Source: Candidatus Methylobacter oryzae
GTDB lineage: Bacteria > Pseudomonadota > Gammaproteobacteria > Methylococcales > Methylomonadaceae
Assembly: GCF_003994235.2 (NCBI RefSeq)
Contig: NZ_RYFG02000009.1
Coordinates: forward strand, 266-64,265
Length of the DNA: 64,000 nt
Reading direction: 5' to 3'
Under the pieces are notes generated by a model that saw nothing but the letters and a program-made list of their open reading frames with translations, ran no database searches and was not told the origin of the DNA. The translations under genes and the position numbers were made by a program. Positions 52,205 through 62,077 of this stretch are shown in pieces. The first letter of the stretch is position 1. Every line of letters starts with the position of its first letter.

Positions 52205-53368
52205 TTATTGCCCGTCGTTAAATTCTGCCGGAGATGGACTTGGCGTTAATTCCGCCTCGGTAATTCCTTCCAATTCCAGCGGGCTGCTGTCCTCAATATC
52301 GTCCGCCCATGCAATGGTTCCGGATTTATTCATATCGGCAACCCAGTCACGCCAGATTGATATTAATACCGCCATTAAGGTGGGGCCTAAAAATAAGCCC
52401 AGTAAACCGAAATTTTCCAAACCGCCGAAAATGCCGAGTAGCGTCCAAATGAACGGCAGCTCAACTGCTCCGCCGATTAATCTGGGGCGTACATAATTAT
52501 CGGCCAGCAGTATAACCACTATCCCGAACACAAGCAAAGTACCTCCCGCGGCGGTATGACCTTCCGCGATCAGCACCAATGAACAGCCGCCGAAAATCAG
52601 TTTGGCTGCGAACGGTATCATCGCAAAAACGCCGGTTAATGCGCCCAATATAGCAGGATGACTTAATCCGGCTAACGCATAGCCTAGACCCAGCAGTAAA
52701 CCTTCGCCCAAGCCGACCAGCACCAAGCCGTTAACAGTGGCGCGCACCGCCGCTGTGGCGTGAATCGCATAGCGGATGCCGATTTCGCCGAACAGTTTCC
52801 GGTTGCTGGCCAGCACGTATTGACTCAGCCGCGTACCGTGTTGATAAACGAAAAACAGCACCAACAAAGTCAGTAAAAAACCGAAGAAACGGTGCAAAAG
52901 CTGGCTGGCAAGATTTTTGGTGTAAGTGATAGCGCCGCCCGTGCCCAGCCAATGCAACGATTCATTGGCTACAACCGGATCGCCCAATGCGTTCATCCAG
53001 GCGTCTTTTGCCCAGTGGCCTATCATCGGAATGGTCTCCAGCCAAACCGGCGGCGGGATGCCGGATTTTTGCGCTTCGGCCAGGATTTGTCCCAGTGATT
53101 GTGCCTCATTCAGCAAGCGGCTTAAACCATAGCCCAGTGGAACGAGGATAACCGCACCGATCAGCAGCGTCAGCAGTAAAGCTCCCCAAGTCACTTTGCC
53201 GTGCAATTGACTGGAGGCCAGCAGGCGCTGGTAAATCGGCCAAGTCGTAATGGCGAGTACCACAGCCCAAACCAGTAATGCCAAGAAACTGTGCAAAACC
53301 CAACCGCCCAGCAGCAATAAAATGAAACCACCGATAAGGCGCGCTTTGACTTCCATATTATTAGTCAT
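52205..53368 (-). CDS. AI-2E transporter family protein (PerM/UPF0118)
   Basis: The 387-residue protein has about eight membrane helices in the UPF0118 layout: two at the N-terminus, a soluble segment (about 70-140), then clustered helices including GLVLVGLGEGLLLGLGYALAGL, FAMIPFAAKLIFGGCSLVLI and DNYVRPRLIGGAVELPFIWTLLGIFGGLENFGLLGLFLGP, the family signature region. Members export small molecules such as autoinducer 2 or act as sodium/proton antiporters; the substrate is unknown here. Confidence 0.9.
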   Translation of the reverse strand: MTNNMEVKARLIGGFILLLLGGWVLHSFLALLVWAVVLAITTWPIYQRLLASSQLHGKVTWGALLLTLLIGAVILVPLGYGLSRLLNEAQSLGQILAEAQKSGIPPPVWLETIPMIGHWAKDAWMNALGDPVVANESLHWLGTGGAITYTKNLASQLLHRFFGFLLTLLVLFFVYQHGTRLSQYVLASNRKLFGEIGIRYAIHATAAVRATVNGLVLVGLGEGLLLGLGYALAGLSHPAILGALTGVFAMIPFAAKLIFGGCSLVLIAEGHTAAGGTLLVFGIVVILLADNYVRPRLIGGAVELPFIWTLLGIFGGLENFGLLGLFLGPTLMAVLISIWRDWVADMNKSGTIAWADDIEDSSPLELEGITEAELTPSPSPAEFNDGQ

Positions 53369-53451
53369 AATTTATAAATTCGGTAGACTGCATGGATGCA
53401 GGAATAAGGCAATGTGCCGGTTTGATAAAAATTACGGTTTAAGGTTGTTGC

Positions 53452-54924
53452 TTAACTCAACTTGCGCAACTGACGGCCTTCGCATAATGCGGTAATCAGC
53501 AGATACAGCAGCATTAATGCGCCGGCTAATAGCCACGGCTGCCAATCGATAGTCACCAATAATTGGTTGTACGCAAAATATAAGCCGATGCCAAGTCCGA
53601 TATAACCGATCACGCGTTTGACGTCGTAATTGACCGGATAATATTTTTGTCCCAGTAGATACGAGACGATAGCCATGCTACTGTAGCAGGCCAGCGTTGC
53701 CCAGGCCGAACCTAGATAGCCGAGCAACGGTATCCACCAGACATTGAGCGCGACAGTGAGTGCCGCTCCGGCTAAGGATACGAATGCTCCCATCAATGTG
53801 CGGTCGGTCAGTTTATACCAGATCGACAGGTTAACATAAATGCCGAGGCATAGATTGGCCATCAGCAGAATCGGAACGACTTCAAGACCGCTACGGAATT
53901 CGTCGCCGACAAAATATTTAAAGAAATCGATGAATAAACTGACCAGCAGGAATATGAACACGCAGAAAATAACGAAAAACTTCAGCACTACAGCGTACAC
54001 TTGGCGGGCATCGCTTTTGTCCGCGTAAGCGAAAAAGAACGGTTCGGCTGCGTAACGGAAGGCTTGAATGAACAGCGACATCAAAATCGACAACTTGTAA
54101 CAGGCGCTATAAATCCCCAGCATCTTCATGTTAGTGTGCGAGTCATAAGGCAGCAAGTATTTTAGCAGCGCGCGGTCGAGCATTTCGTTGATAATCCCGG
54201 CAAAACCGATCACCACCATCGGCAACGAATAGCGAATCATCCGGCCGAACAATACCCGGTCAAAGCCCCAGGCAAGGCCGGATAACTGTGGTGCAAGCAG
54301 TAAAAATTTAAAGCCGCTGGCCATTAAATTGGCAATAAAAATATAGCCGATACCGATGGCGGGATTATAGATTGGCGCTATCCATGACTCGTGGTTTTCC
54401 GCGTAGACCTTGGGACAGTAAACGATGAAAAACAGGCTTAGCAGCACTGTCGCCAGTATCTCGAATATTTTTATGCCGGCGAAACGAAATGCCTTGTTTT
54501 CCGCGCGTAGGCGGGCAAACGGGATCGCGGCAATCGCATCCATGATTAGAATCATGCTAAAGCACAATACATATTCAGGGTGGTTGGCGTAGTTTAGCGC
54601 AGCCGAAAGCTGTGAGTTGACCATTAGTATCAGCGCGAAAAAACTTAGGTTGATCAGCACGACGAATATCAGCCCGGTGGAATAGGCGACATCGCGATCG
54701 GGGTGTTCCTTATCCCGAAACCGAAAGTAGCCGGTTTCAAATCCGAATAACAGCAACACTGAGAAAAATCCGGCGTAGGCGTAAAATTCCGATACTACGC
54801 CGTATTCGGCTGCAGTGAAATAATAGGTATATAACGGCACCAACAGGTAGTTGAGGAAGCGGCCGAAAATACTGCTGAGGCCGTAGATTGCCGTCTGCGA
54901 GGCAAGTTTTTTTATAATGCTCAT
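53452..54924 (-). CDS. Polysaccharide flippase (Wzx/MATE-like)
   Basis: The 490-residue membrane protein has about 12-14 helices and the start SQTAIYGLSSIFGRFLNYLLVPLYT that is typical of O-antigen and exopolysaccharide flippases. Such proteins move lipid-linked sugar units across the inner membrane. No other polysaccharide genes adjoin it, so the substrate is open. Confidence 0.9.
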   Translation of the reverse strand: MSIIKKLASQTAIYGLSSIFGRFLNYLLVPLYTYYFTAAEYGVVSEFYAYAGFFSVLLLFGFETGYFRFRDKEHPDRDVAYSTGLIFVVLINLSFFALILMVNSQLSAALNYANHPEYVLCFSMILIMDAIAAIPFARLRAENKAFRFAGIKIFEILATVLLSLFFIVYCPKVYAENHESWIAPIYNPAIGIGYIFIANLMASGFKFLLLAPQLSGLAWGFDRVLFGRMIRYSLPMVVIGFAGIINEMLDRALLKYLLPYDSHTNMKMLGIYSACYKLSILMSLFIQAFRYAAEPFFFAYADKSDARQVYAVVLKFFVIFCVFIFLLVSLFIDFFKYFVGDEFRSGLEVVPILLMANLCLGIYVNLSIWYKLTDRTLMGAFVSLAGAALTVALNVWWIPLLGYLGSAWATLACYSSMAIVSYLLGQKYYPVNYDVKRVIGYIGLGIGLYFAYNQLLVTIDWQPWLLAGALMLLYLLITALCEGRQLRKLS

Positions 54925-55038
54925 GATGCGAAATTATGCATGAACCGGTAGATGGACTGTTTAGGGGGCGCCAAGCATCAAATTAATTGATGGTTAGCTG
55001 TGAGGTGGCACCAGAAATAGTAGGTTTGTTGCCATGAT

Positions 55039-55767
55039 TCAGCCTTTATTCCTCGGATAAAACCACATCTGGTAAATACTGAGCAAGATTTGCATCCCCA
55101 TTGAAATGCCCATTAATGCGCCGCTGGCGACGACCACATAGGCGAACGATGGAATCGATTTGGTGATAAACCAGGACAGGACGTCCAGCAGCATCGCGAT
55201 AAACGGTATTACGACAGCAACCCTTTTGACGATAATGTTGATGTCGCAAAGCAGGAATATCTTGCCGATAAAAAACAAGATAAACGCAATGCCGAATAAG
55301 TGGATATGGGAAACCCTGATTAAGCGGGGATATGATGCGCCGCCGGTATGCGCCACTTCGGATACGCCGGCATAATTAGTTAAATCGGGCAGGGAAGGGT
55401 TAATGCTTGGCGTATGGCACAAGGTGCAGTCGCGGTTTAATATCGAGGCAATTTTTTCGTTATATTCCGGTTCATCGGCGCCATGCTGTATCCATTGCAA
55501 GATCACATCTTTATCGTTTTTATATTTCAGGTTGGGTTCCATGATGCCGTTAATCGCAGATCCCAAGCGGGTTTGGTCGTTTGAACCGTGATAATTAATG
55601 ATTACATCGTCCATAGACAAGCCGGCTACACCGTCGTGGCCTTGATGGGTGTAATACAGATTGGCCAACGCAACCAGATAGCCTAGCCCTATAGTTAGCA
55701 GAAATACGGTATTTAAAATTCTTTCGCTGACCGATATGTCGCGAAAGCGGGTATAAGATTCGGACAT
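55039..55767 (-). CDS. Membrane protein with a CxxCH heme-binding motif
   Basis: The 242-residue protein has an N-terminal helix (about 17-38), a periplasmic domain with C114-x2-C117-H118 (RDCTLCHTP), and three further helices (about 145-235). The pattern suggests a membrane-anchored c-type cytochrome of unknown pathway. The ATG at 55767 is chosen because the longer frame upstream reads unlike protein; no clear ribosome binding site is visible. Confidence 0.72.
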   Translation of the reverse strand: MSESYTRFRDISVSERILNTVFLLTIGLGYLVALANLYYTHQGHDGVAGLSMDDVIINYHGSNDQTRLGSAINGIMEPNLKYKNDKDVILQWIQHGADEPEYNEKIASILNRDCTLCHTPSINPSLPDLTNYAGVSEVAHTGGASYPRLIRVSHIHLFGIAFILFFIGKIFLLCDINIIVKRVAVVIPFIAMLLDVLSWFITKSIPSFAYVVVASGALMGISMGMQILLSIYQMWFYPRNKG

Positions 55768-56351
55768 GCAGATTCTTGAATAGTGGCGATGACGCAGCTT
55801 GGGAAGGATTGATTTAAGGATAAATAAAGCTCGATAATTGCAGCCATTGTAACGTTGCAATTATTTGATGTAAAAATTTAATGAGAAGTAAAGAAGACGT
55901 CTTGACAAGCTTCCTTCCGATTACCATTGTTTCTCGCGTAAGGTTATAATAAAGAACCGTACGTAAAGTTGATTATAAGCGCGGTTTTTTACCTTAAGTT
56001 TTTTCCCGGCACATTGCTACGCTGCCAGACCCTCTCAATAATTTCATGGATGCGATACCGATTAACGGTGCAATGGATAGCTTATAATATGAAGAGTGGC
56101 GCGGTTTGAAGCATCCATAACAGAGGCTTTAAGGCTGCATCGGAGTTAAAGCCCGGCCTGGACTATCGATAGCTACACAGGATCTATTGCTGAAGCGGAA
56201 CCGATCGGGAATCGAATGTGCTTCTTGTATATATTTTCAATACTAACCGAAAAAGAGATTTAATTATTTTGATGTTAATACCGAAAGCAGAATGCTTGAG
56301 CAGTCCGGTAATGAAAAGATCGGGAGTTCGTTTTGAGGCCAATATCCGCTA
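55768..56351. other. Divergent intergenic region
   Basis: The 584 bp between the membrane cytochrome (leftward) and the penicillin-binding protein (rightward) must hold both promoters. I see no gene, RNA or clear site. Confidence 0.45.
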
Positions 56352-59300
56352 ATGAAAATGCATAAACAAGCGCTCTCGCGGATACTGCTTCTTTATATTT
56401 TGGTTGGATGCGCTGTAATTGCTATAGCGGTTACAACATTGGTGAAAAGAGAGGTACAAACCTCTAAATATCAGGCCCGCTACCTGTCGGCAATAAGTAA
56501 ACAATTAAGTTCCGAATTGAAACCGGGCCACAGTCCGACGATACGTTATCCGGATCATGGTCCTTACGATCAGCGCTTGGGCTATACGCTGCTGTCGGAC
56601 GAGATTAATCGTCTCGAAAAGTCTGGCTATAGCGTAACAACCCAAGCATCTATCTCGCCGATGATGAGCCGTCTAGTCGATGATTACGGTTTGTTTCCTA
56701 TCTATCAAGAAAAAACCCGGACCGGTCTTCGCATTGTCGATCAGGCCGATCAAACCTTATTTAGCGCAGTTTATCCCACCCACGGCTATCCCGATTTTAA
56801 TTCCATTCCACCGCTGATTTTAAACACCTTGCTGTTTATAGAAAATCGCGAGTTGCTTGACGAAAATCATAAAAATATCAATCCGGCAGTAGAGTGGGAT
56901 CGCTTAGGATTTGCCGCATTGCAGATGATGGCGAGAAAATTGGGGGCGGATATTAACGTGCCGGGCGGCAGTACCCTGGCTACGCAGATGGAAAAATATC
57001 GCCATTCGCCGGATGGCTATACCGAATCGATGCTTGAAAAGCTTCGTCAAATGGCGAGCGCGTCGATACGCGCCTATTTACTAGGGCCCGATACGCGTGA
57101 AATGAGACGGCAAATCGCCCTTACTTATTTAAACTCGATGCCGCTTGCGGCGACTGCAAAATTAGGTGAAGTACACGGTTTGGGCGATGGTTTGGCAGCT
57201 TGGTTCGGCGCCGACTTTAACAAAGTTAACCAACTGCTTAGCCCGGCTGTCTTGAATGGCGCCGGCGCCAAGGGAGCGGTGGAACCGAAAGCGGTCAATC
57301 CGGCTGAGCCTGTCACTCCGCAACAGGCAAAAGCTTACCGGCAAGTGCTGAGCATTTTGTTGTCGCAAAGACGGCCTTCCTATCTTTTAGGCTCCGGATA
57401 TGACGCTTTGCAAAAGCTCACCGACAGCTATCTGCGCATTTTGGCCGAACAGGGGGTTATTTCCGCAGCGCTTAGGGATGCGGCCCTGCAAGTGTCCACC
57501 ATTCGCTTGCCTAAAACAGAGCAGATACCGGCCAAATTCATGGCGGAACAAAAGACACAGAACGTATTGCGCACCCGGCTTGCTAAAACGCTGGGCGTAA
57601 AGTCCAACTACGAATTGGATCGTCTGGATTTAACCGTTAAAACAACGCTTGATTACCACACCCAACAAGCAGTCACTCATGCTTTACGGCAACTAAACGA
57701 GCCGGATAAAGCACGCGCGGCGGGCATAGTCGGCTTTCACATGCTGAATGAAGATCTTAATCTTGCGCCGATAGTCTATAGCTTGATGCTGTTCGAACGC
57801 GGTGAAAAAGGCAATTTGTTGCGCATCCAAACCGATAATTATGACCAGCCGCTCGATATTAACGAAGGCATACGGCTTGATCTCGGCTCAACCGCCAAGT
57901 TGAGAACCATGGTGCATTATTTGGAGCTGGTTGCGGAACTCTACCAGGAATATAAAGACAAGCCGGCGCAAGAATTGAACCGCGTCGAATTGCATCCGCG
58001 CGATTATTTATCGGCCTGGGTTATCGGCCAGTTGCGCGCGAACCGGCAAATAAGCCTGGAAGGATTGCTTAACCAAGCCCTTGACCGGCGTTATTCGGCC
58101 AGTCCTTATGAAGGTTTCTATACCGGCGGAGGCGTGCATACTTTTAGTAATTTCACGCCGTATGAGAATTCCAAGATCATGTCGGTCCGGGACGCATTAC
58201 GCGACTCGGTCAATTTGGTGTTCATCCGTTTAATGCGCGAGCTGGTTTATCATCATCTTTATAAACCTGAAGGCATCGCAAGATGGTTGGAGATTCCCGA
58301 TGACCCGCGGCGCATGGAATATCTGCAGCGCTTTGCGGACAAGGAAGGCCTGGTTTATTTAAGGCGTTTCTACGATAAATACCACGGTAAACCGGCCGAC
58401 GAAATCATGGAATTGCTGACCCAGCGCGTTTTTGCCAAACCGTCGCGCCTGACCATGCTTTATCAGGCGGTTTACCCTGACGCAGATACCAATGCGCTTA
58501 GCAGCTATCTGAGTGCGCATTTATCGGCTACTAAGCTGAATGACGAGGATATCGAACAACTTCACCAGAAATATTCGCCTGCGAATTTCGACTTGCAAGA
58601 TCAAGGTTTTATTACCAAAGTCCATCCCCTTGAATTATGGCTGGTTGGTTATTTGGTTCATCATCCCGACGCGACGCGTGCCGAAGTAGTCGCTGCCAGC
58701 ACCGAACAGCGCCAGGATGTTTACCGCTGGCTGTTTAAAAGCAGCAGGAAAAATGCCCAGCAACGGCGCATTATGACTTTGCTGGAAGATGAAGCTTTTA
58801 AGCAGATTCATACCGCATGGGACCGTTTGGGCTATCCGTTCGGTTCATTAACACCTTCTTACGCGACATCGATCGGTGCGTCGGGCGACCGGCCCGCGGC
58901 ATTGGCGGAGCTGATGGGTATTCTTCGCAATGACGGTTTAAGGTTGCCGACAGTCCGGTTTGACAGCTTGCATTATGCCCAGGCAACACCTTATGAAACA
59001 GTGATGGATAAAGCGCCTGAGCAAGGCCAGCAAGTGCTTGCGCACGAAGTGGCAAAAGCAGCGCGTAGTGCGCTGATCGGCGTCGTCGAAGCAGGAACGG
59101 CAGGGCGGCTTAAAGGCGTTTATAAAAGTGCTGACGGTAAGCCGTTGTCGGTCGGCGGTAAAACCGGAACCGGGGATCATCGCCGTGAGATATGGGGGCC
59201 AGGCGGACGTTTGATTGATTCGATATTCATCAGCCGCGCGGCCACGTTTACGTTTTTCCTTGGAGAACGCTTTTTTGGCGTCATTACAGCCTATGTAGCA

Positions 59301-59465
59301 GGGGCGGACGCCGAACGCTATCATTTTACCAGTTCACTGCCTGTACAAATCATCAAGTTCCTGGAACCGACGCTGGCGCCTTTGCTAAATAAAGCGTCGG
59401 AGAGTCATAGTTCCGGATTGCTGGTGAATTTGAAAGATGGCGGGACAGGGAAGGGCAATGATTAG
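56352..59465 (+). CDS. Bifunctional penicillin-binding protein (transglycosylase/transpeptidase)
   Basis: The 1037-residue protein has one N-terminal membrane helix (about 11-30), a GT51 transglycosylase domain (about 140-300; LFIENRELLDENH with Glu 164, and GGSTLATQMEKYRHSPDG) and a transpeptidase domain with S513-T-A-K516, S619-V-N621 and K937-T-G939. It builds and crosslinks peptidoglycan in the periplasm. It is much longer than typical PBP1 proteins: about 300 extra residues lie between the SxN and KTG motifs. The GT51 motif ENR replaces the usual EDxxFxxH. Confidence 0.9.
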   Translation: MKMHKQALSRILLLYILVGCAVIAIAVTTLVKREVQTSKYQARYLSAISKQLSSELKPGHSPTIRYPDHGPYDQRLGYTLLSDEINRLEKSGYSVTTQASISPMMSRLVDDYGLFPIYQEKTRTGLRIVDQADQTLFSAVYPTHGYPDFNSIPPLILNTLLFIENRELLDENHKNINPAVEWDRLGFAALQMMARKLGADINVPGGSTLATQMEKYRHSPDGYTESMLEKLRQMASASIRAYLLGPDTREMRRQIALTYLNSMPLAATAKLGEVHGLGDGLAAWFGADFNKVNQLLSPAVLNGAGAKGAVEPKAVNPAEPVTPQQAKAYRQVLSILLSQRRPSYLLGSGYDALQKLTDSYLRILAEQGVISAALRDAALQVSTIRLPKTEQIPAKFMAEQKTQNVLRTRLAKTLGVKSNYELDRLDLTVKTTLDYHTQQAVTHALRQLNEPDKARAAGIVGFHMLNEDLNLAPIVYSLMLFERGEKGNLLRIQTDNYDQPLDINEGIRLDLGSTAKLRTMVHYLELVAELYQEYKDKPAQELNRVELHPRDYLSAWVIGQLRANRQISLEGLLNQALDRRYSASPYEGFYTGGGVHTFSNFTPYENSKIMSVRDALRDSVNLVFIRLMRELVYHHLYKPEGIARWLEIPDDPRRMEYLQRFADKEGLVYLRRFYDKYHGKPADEIMELLTQRVFAKPSRLTMLYQAVYPDADTNALSSYLSAHLSATKLNDEDIEQLHQKYSPANFDLQDQGFITKVHPLELWLVGYLVHHPDATRAEVVAASTEQRQDVYRWLFKSSRKNAQQRRIMTLLEDEAFKQIHTAWDRLGYPFGSLTPSYATSIGASGDRPAALAELMGILRNDGLRLPTVRFDSLHYAQATPYETVMDKAPEQGQQVLAHEVAKAARSALIGVVEAGTAGRLKGVYKSADGKPLSVGGKTGTGDHRREIWGPGGRLIDSIFISRAATFTFFLGERFFGVITAYVAGADAERYHFTSSLPVQIIKFLEPTLAPLLNKASESHSSGLLVNLKDGGTGKGND

Positions 59466-59598
59466 GTATTTCCGACTTGGCGGTAGATTATCGGTTTCGC
59501 TAGTTCCTAATTTCCGCTTGAGGAAGCAGCGTCGGAAGCTTGGCTTCACGTCTTGATTATGGTCAGTCATCAATAGCAAATCACCGTAACCAAAATAT

Positions 59599-59638
59599 AA
59601 ACAGCCGCTCAGTCCGAAGAGGGATTGAACGGCTGTTT
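59599..59638. terminator. Bidirectional terminator between PBP and pilV
   Basis: AAACAGCCG (59599-59607) pairs with CGGCTGTTT (59630-59638), extended by a further imperfect stem. Each arm ends in A3/T3, so it can act on both strands between the convergent genes. Confidence 0.7.
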
Positions 59639-59691
59639 ATGCCCGAGAGCATAAGCAGGGTTTGAGCAGGCCAGCTGCTCAGCTTAGCTTC
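59638..59691 (-). repeat. 54-bp palindromic repeat, one unit
   Basis: One diverged unit in minus orientation (TTATGCCCGAGAGCATAAG then TTTGAGCAGG...CTGCTCAG) directly follows the terminator hairpin. Confidence 0.75.
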
Positions 59692-59736
59692 AAGGATGGG
59701 GCATCGTTCAAACGCAATGACAAACTGCTTTGCCGA

Positions 59737-62064
59737 TTAGCAGTTTGTAGTCGATTTTGTGACATCAATGGTTTTAGTCATATTTCCCGATACGACGCCC
59801 AGATTAATTATCAGAATTCCTGTTCCCAGCGACGTTGTCGAACCGTCCGTTATTTGGTATTTCTTACTGCCTCCGCCGGTCGTACATGCAGAACTCAAAG
59901 TAATCGATAAATGATTAGTCACTGAGGGTGAATAATTGGTTCCGGCCGGTACCGTACAGCTATAGCTGTCGTTTGTATTCTGGGCGTGAGTACCGCTTAA
60001 AGTACATGTTCCGTATCCTGTATCCACAGCTACAGTGACTGTTGTCAGGCTGACGTTATTACCGATGCGGATCGAACCGCTAATGGTATAAGTTGTGGCC
60101 ATAGTTGCTGTGAAATCCGGTCCTGTCTGGGTCGCCGTTGTTCCTGATGCTGGAGCGGTTAATGTGATTGTCTGTGCCGTATTAGGCGTAACAGTACCGC
60201 CTGTTGTAATGGCAGGCGTCAATGTGACGCTGGGCGTAGTCGTTGCAGTGGTGATAGTGCATGTATAAGTGCTATATGTTCCGTTATTATCATTGTTGAC
60301 AGTGCATGAACCACCGCCTGACAAGATTAAACTAACGGCATTTGCAGCAGTTGCGGTTCCGTTAATATGTCCAGTAATCGTGTAAGTCGGGTTAGTTGTT
60401 GCTGTAAACGTTAATGTACAGCCAGTGGGCGAAGTTGACGATGACGAAAGAGACGATATTGTGCAGTTTTTTGTTTCCGCATTGTAAGCGCCGTTAATTG
60501 TGACCGAAGTTGCCGAAGTTTGAATCGAGCAGGTATAGCTAGAGGCTGATGCCGTACAAGCATTGGTTGAGACGCCATCGGTTACAGTAACTGTCGGGGC
60601 GCTATTGGCATTGCTTATGGTTCCTGTGATGGTATAGGTGGTTCCTGTTACTGCGCAGAAAGTGGTATCTATATTGGGATCAAAGACATTGTCTGTTGAT
60701 GAAATAGTGCGTTGTATGTTTTTTGAAGCCAACGTAAAGCCGCCAATCGCATTGGCCTGGGCGACACATTCCGAGTGAACTTGAGCATTAGTATTTTTGC
60801 CGTTGATAATCAAAAAATCGTGGCAGTCGTAAGGTTTGTTGATACCTTCATTAATCAGATTATGACGGGCATAATAATTACGTGCCGTATCAAGAGTTGC
60901 CGGGGCGGCTGCAATTTCTTCAGCAAAGCACACATTATTGCCGCGAGCTGCAACGCCCAATAAACCGACTTTACCTCGCCAGCCGCCGGGTCCGACTATA
61001 GGATTGGCTACTGCAGGGTCTGGGCACTGAGTGACGTCGGGTTCTGTGGCGCCCGATGCTATTGTTCCATTTGGACCGTTTTCGCAATTGCCGCCGACAT
61101 AACAGACATAAGGAGCGCTTTTAGCCCCTGTTGGTGGGTTAAACACGCAGTAGGTGCCGGATTCGTTGGCGTTAAAGGTAAACAAGTTGACATCCAGCAA
61201 CGCGTCGTTGCTGTTACTTACTGTAGCGCCGGAATGCACAATTCCCCGGATCGGAATGATCACCCCGCCATTGAAGCGCACCCTGGGAATACAATAATCA
61301 ATTCCGTCTGCGGTTACTTTTTGGTAAAGGTAAATTGCTTCGTTGTTTCCGTCGCCATCATAATCAGCCCTGCGAGTGTATAAACTATTTTCAAACGGAG
61401 TTAGGTCCAATGTATCATCGGAGCAAAGGTAGGCTCGGGAGCCTTTGTGGATGTTATTCTGGACAATATAAAAAACTCCAGAGCTTGGACTATATACGCC
61501 GCCGGTTGAGAAGGTGCCGGCGGATGCCGGTATGTTTATATTTTCGGTAATTTCATCGGACGAGTTCGCGTTGGTGCTGGGGCCGCCAACGGTAGTAGCT
61601 GCAGCCCCAGCACCTTTAGCGGCCAGTACAGAATTGCCAACGCCGTCGAATGCAATCACACTTTGAACGGTGACCGTATTTTCCGCCGAGCAATCTAACC
61701 AGCATACGGTTACGCTGACTTGTTTGCGCACCGGGCCGGTTTGATTGCTGACTATCCAGCTGCGTGTAAATGTTTCGGTTGTTCCGGCAATGCTTTCGTT
61801 AGCGGCTGAAGATGCCAATTGGGTATAACCTGTTGTACTTGTTGCATCAGTTTGCACGATAGTATCGCGCAGTTGTTCGATTTTGGTATTGGCCAAGGCT
61901 TGTGCTTCCGCACGGGTTTTATTGCTTCGACTGTCGCCAAGTAGGTCGCCTTGCAGCGAAGCTACGGATAACAAACCGACCGCCACCACCACGGTAGTTA
62001 TTAAGACTTCAATCAGGCCGATGCCTGTACTGTTTTTTGCTGAAAAAGTGAATTTCATTTTCAT
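59737..62064 (-). CDS. pilV: Enlarged minor pilin PilV with repeat domains
   Basis: The 775-residue protein begins with a type IV prepilin helix (GIGLIEVLITTVVVAVGLLSVASLQ, with the Glu at +5 of the cleaved pilin; the usual GF is GI). Typical PilV is about 180 residues. After a pilin-like region it carries large extra domains and, in the last third (about 59830-60655), three related repeats of roughly 95 residues that each start TYTI[TS]G and contain a Cys pair (CTASASSYTC, CTVNN...YTC, CTLSG...YSC). The repeats look like adhesin or Ig-like modules. GAGGA precedes the ATG at 62064. It is third in a pilW-pilX-pilV operon. Confidence 0.82.
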   Translation of the reverse strand: MKMKFTFSAKNSTGIGLIEVLITTVVVAVGLLSVASLQGDLLGDSRSNKTRAEAQALANTKIEQLRDTIVQTDATSTTGYTQLASSAANESIAGTTETFTRSWIVSNQTGPVRKQVSVTVCWLDCSAENTVTVQSVIAFDGVGNSVLAAKGAGAAATTVGGPSTNANSSDEITENINIPASAGTFSTGGVYSPSSGVFYIVQNNIHKGSRAYLCSDDTLDLTPFENSLYTRRADYDGDGNNEAIYLYQKVTADGIDYCIPRVRFNGGVIIPIRGIVHSGATVSNSNDALLDVNLFTFNANESGTYCVFNPPTGAKSAPYVCYVGGNCENGPNGTIASGATEPDVTQCPDPAVANPIVGPGGWRGKVGLLGVAARGNNVCFAEEIAAAPATLDTARNYYARHNLINEGINKPYDCHDFLIINGKNTNAQVHSECVAQANAIGGFTLASKNIQRTISSTDNVFDPNIDTTFCAVTGTTYTITGTISNANSAPTVTVTDGVSTNACTASASSYTCSIQTSATSVTINGAYNAETKNCTISSLSSSSTSPTGCTLTFTATTNPTYTITGHINGTATAANAVSLILSGGGSCTVNNDNNGTYSTYTCTITTATTTPSVTLTPAITTGGTVTPNTAQTITLTAPASGTTATQTGPDFTATMATTYTISGSIRIGNNVSLTTVTVAVDTGYGTCTLSGTHAQNTNDSYSCTVPAGTNYSPSVTNHLSITLSSACTTGGGSKKYQITDGSTTSLGTGILIINLGVVSGNMTKTIDVTKSTTNC

Positions 62065-62077
62065 ATCCTCGTAGTGG

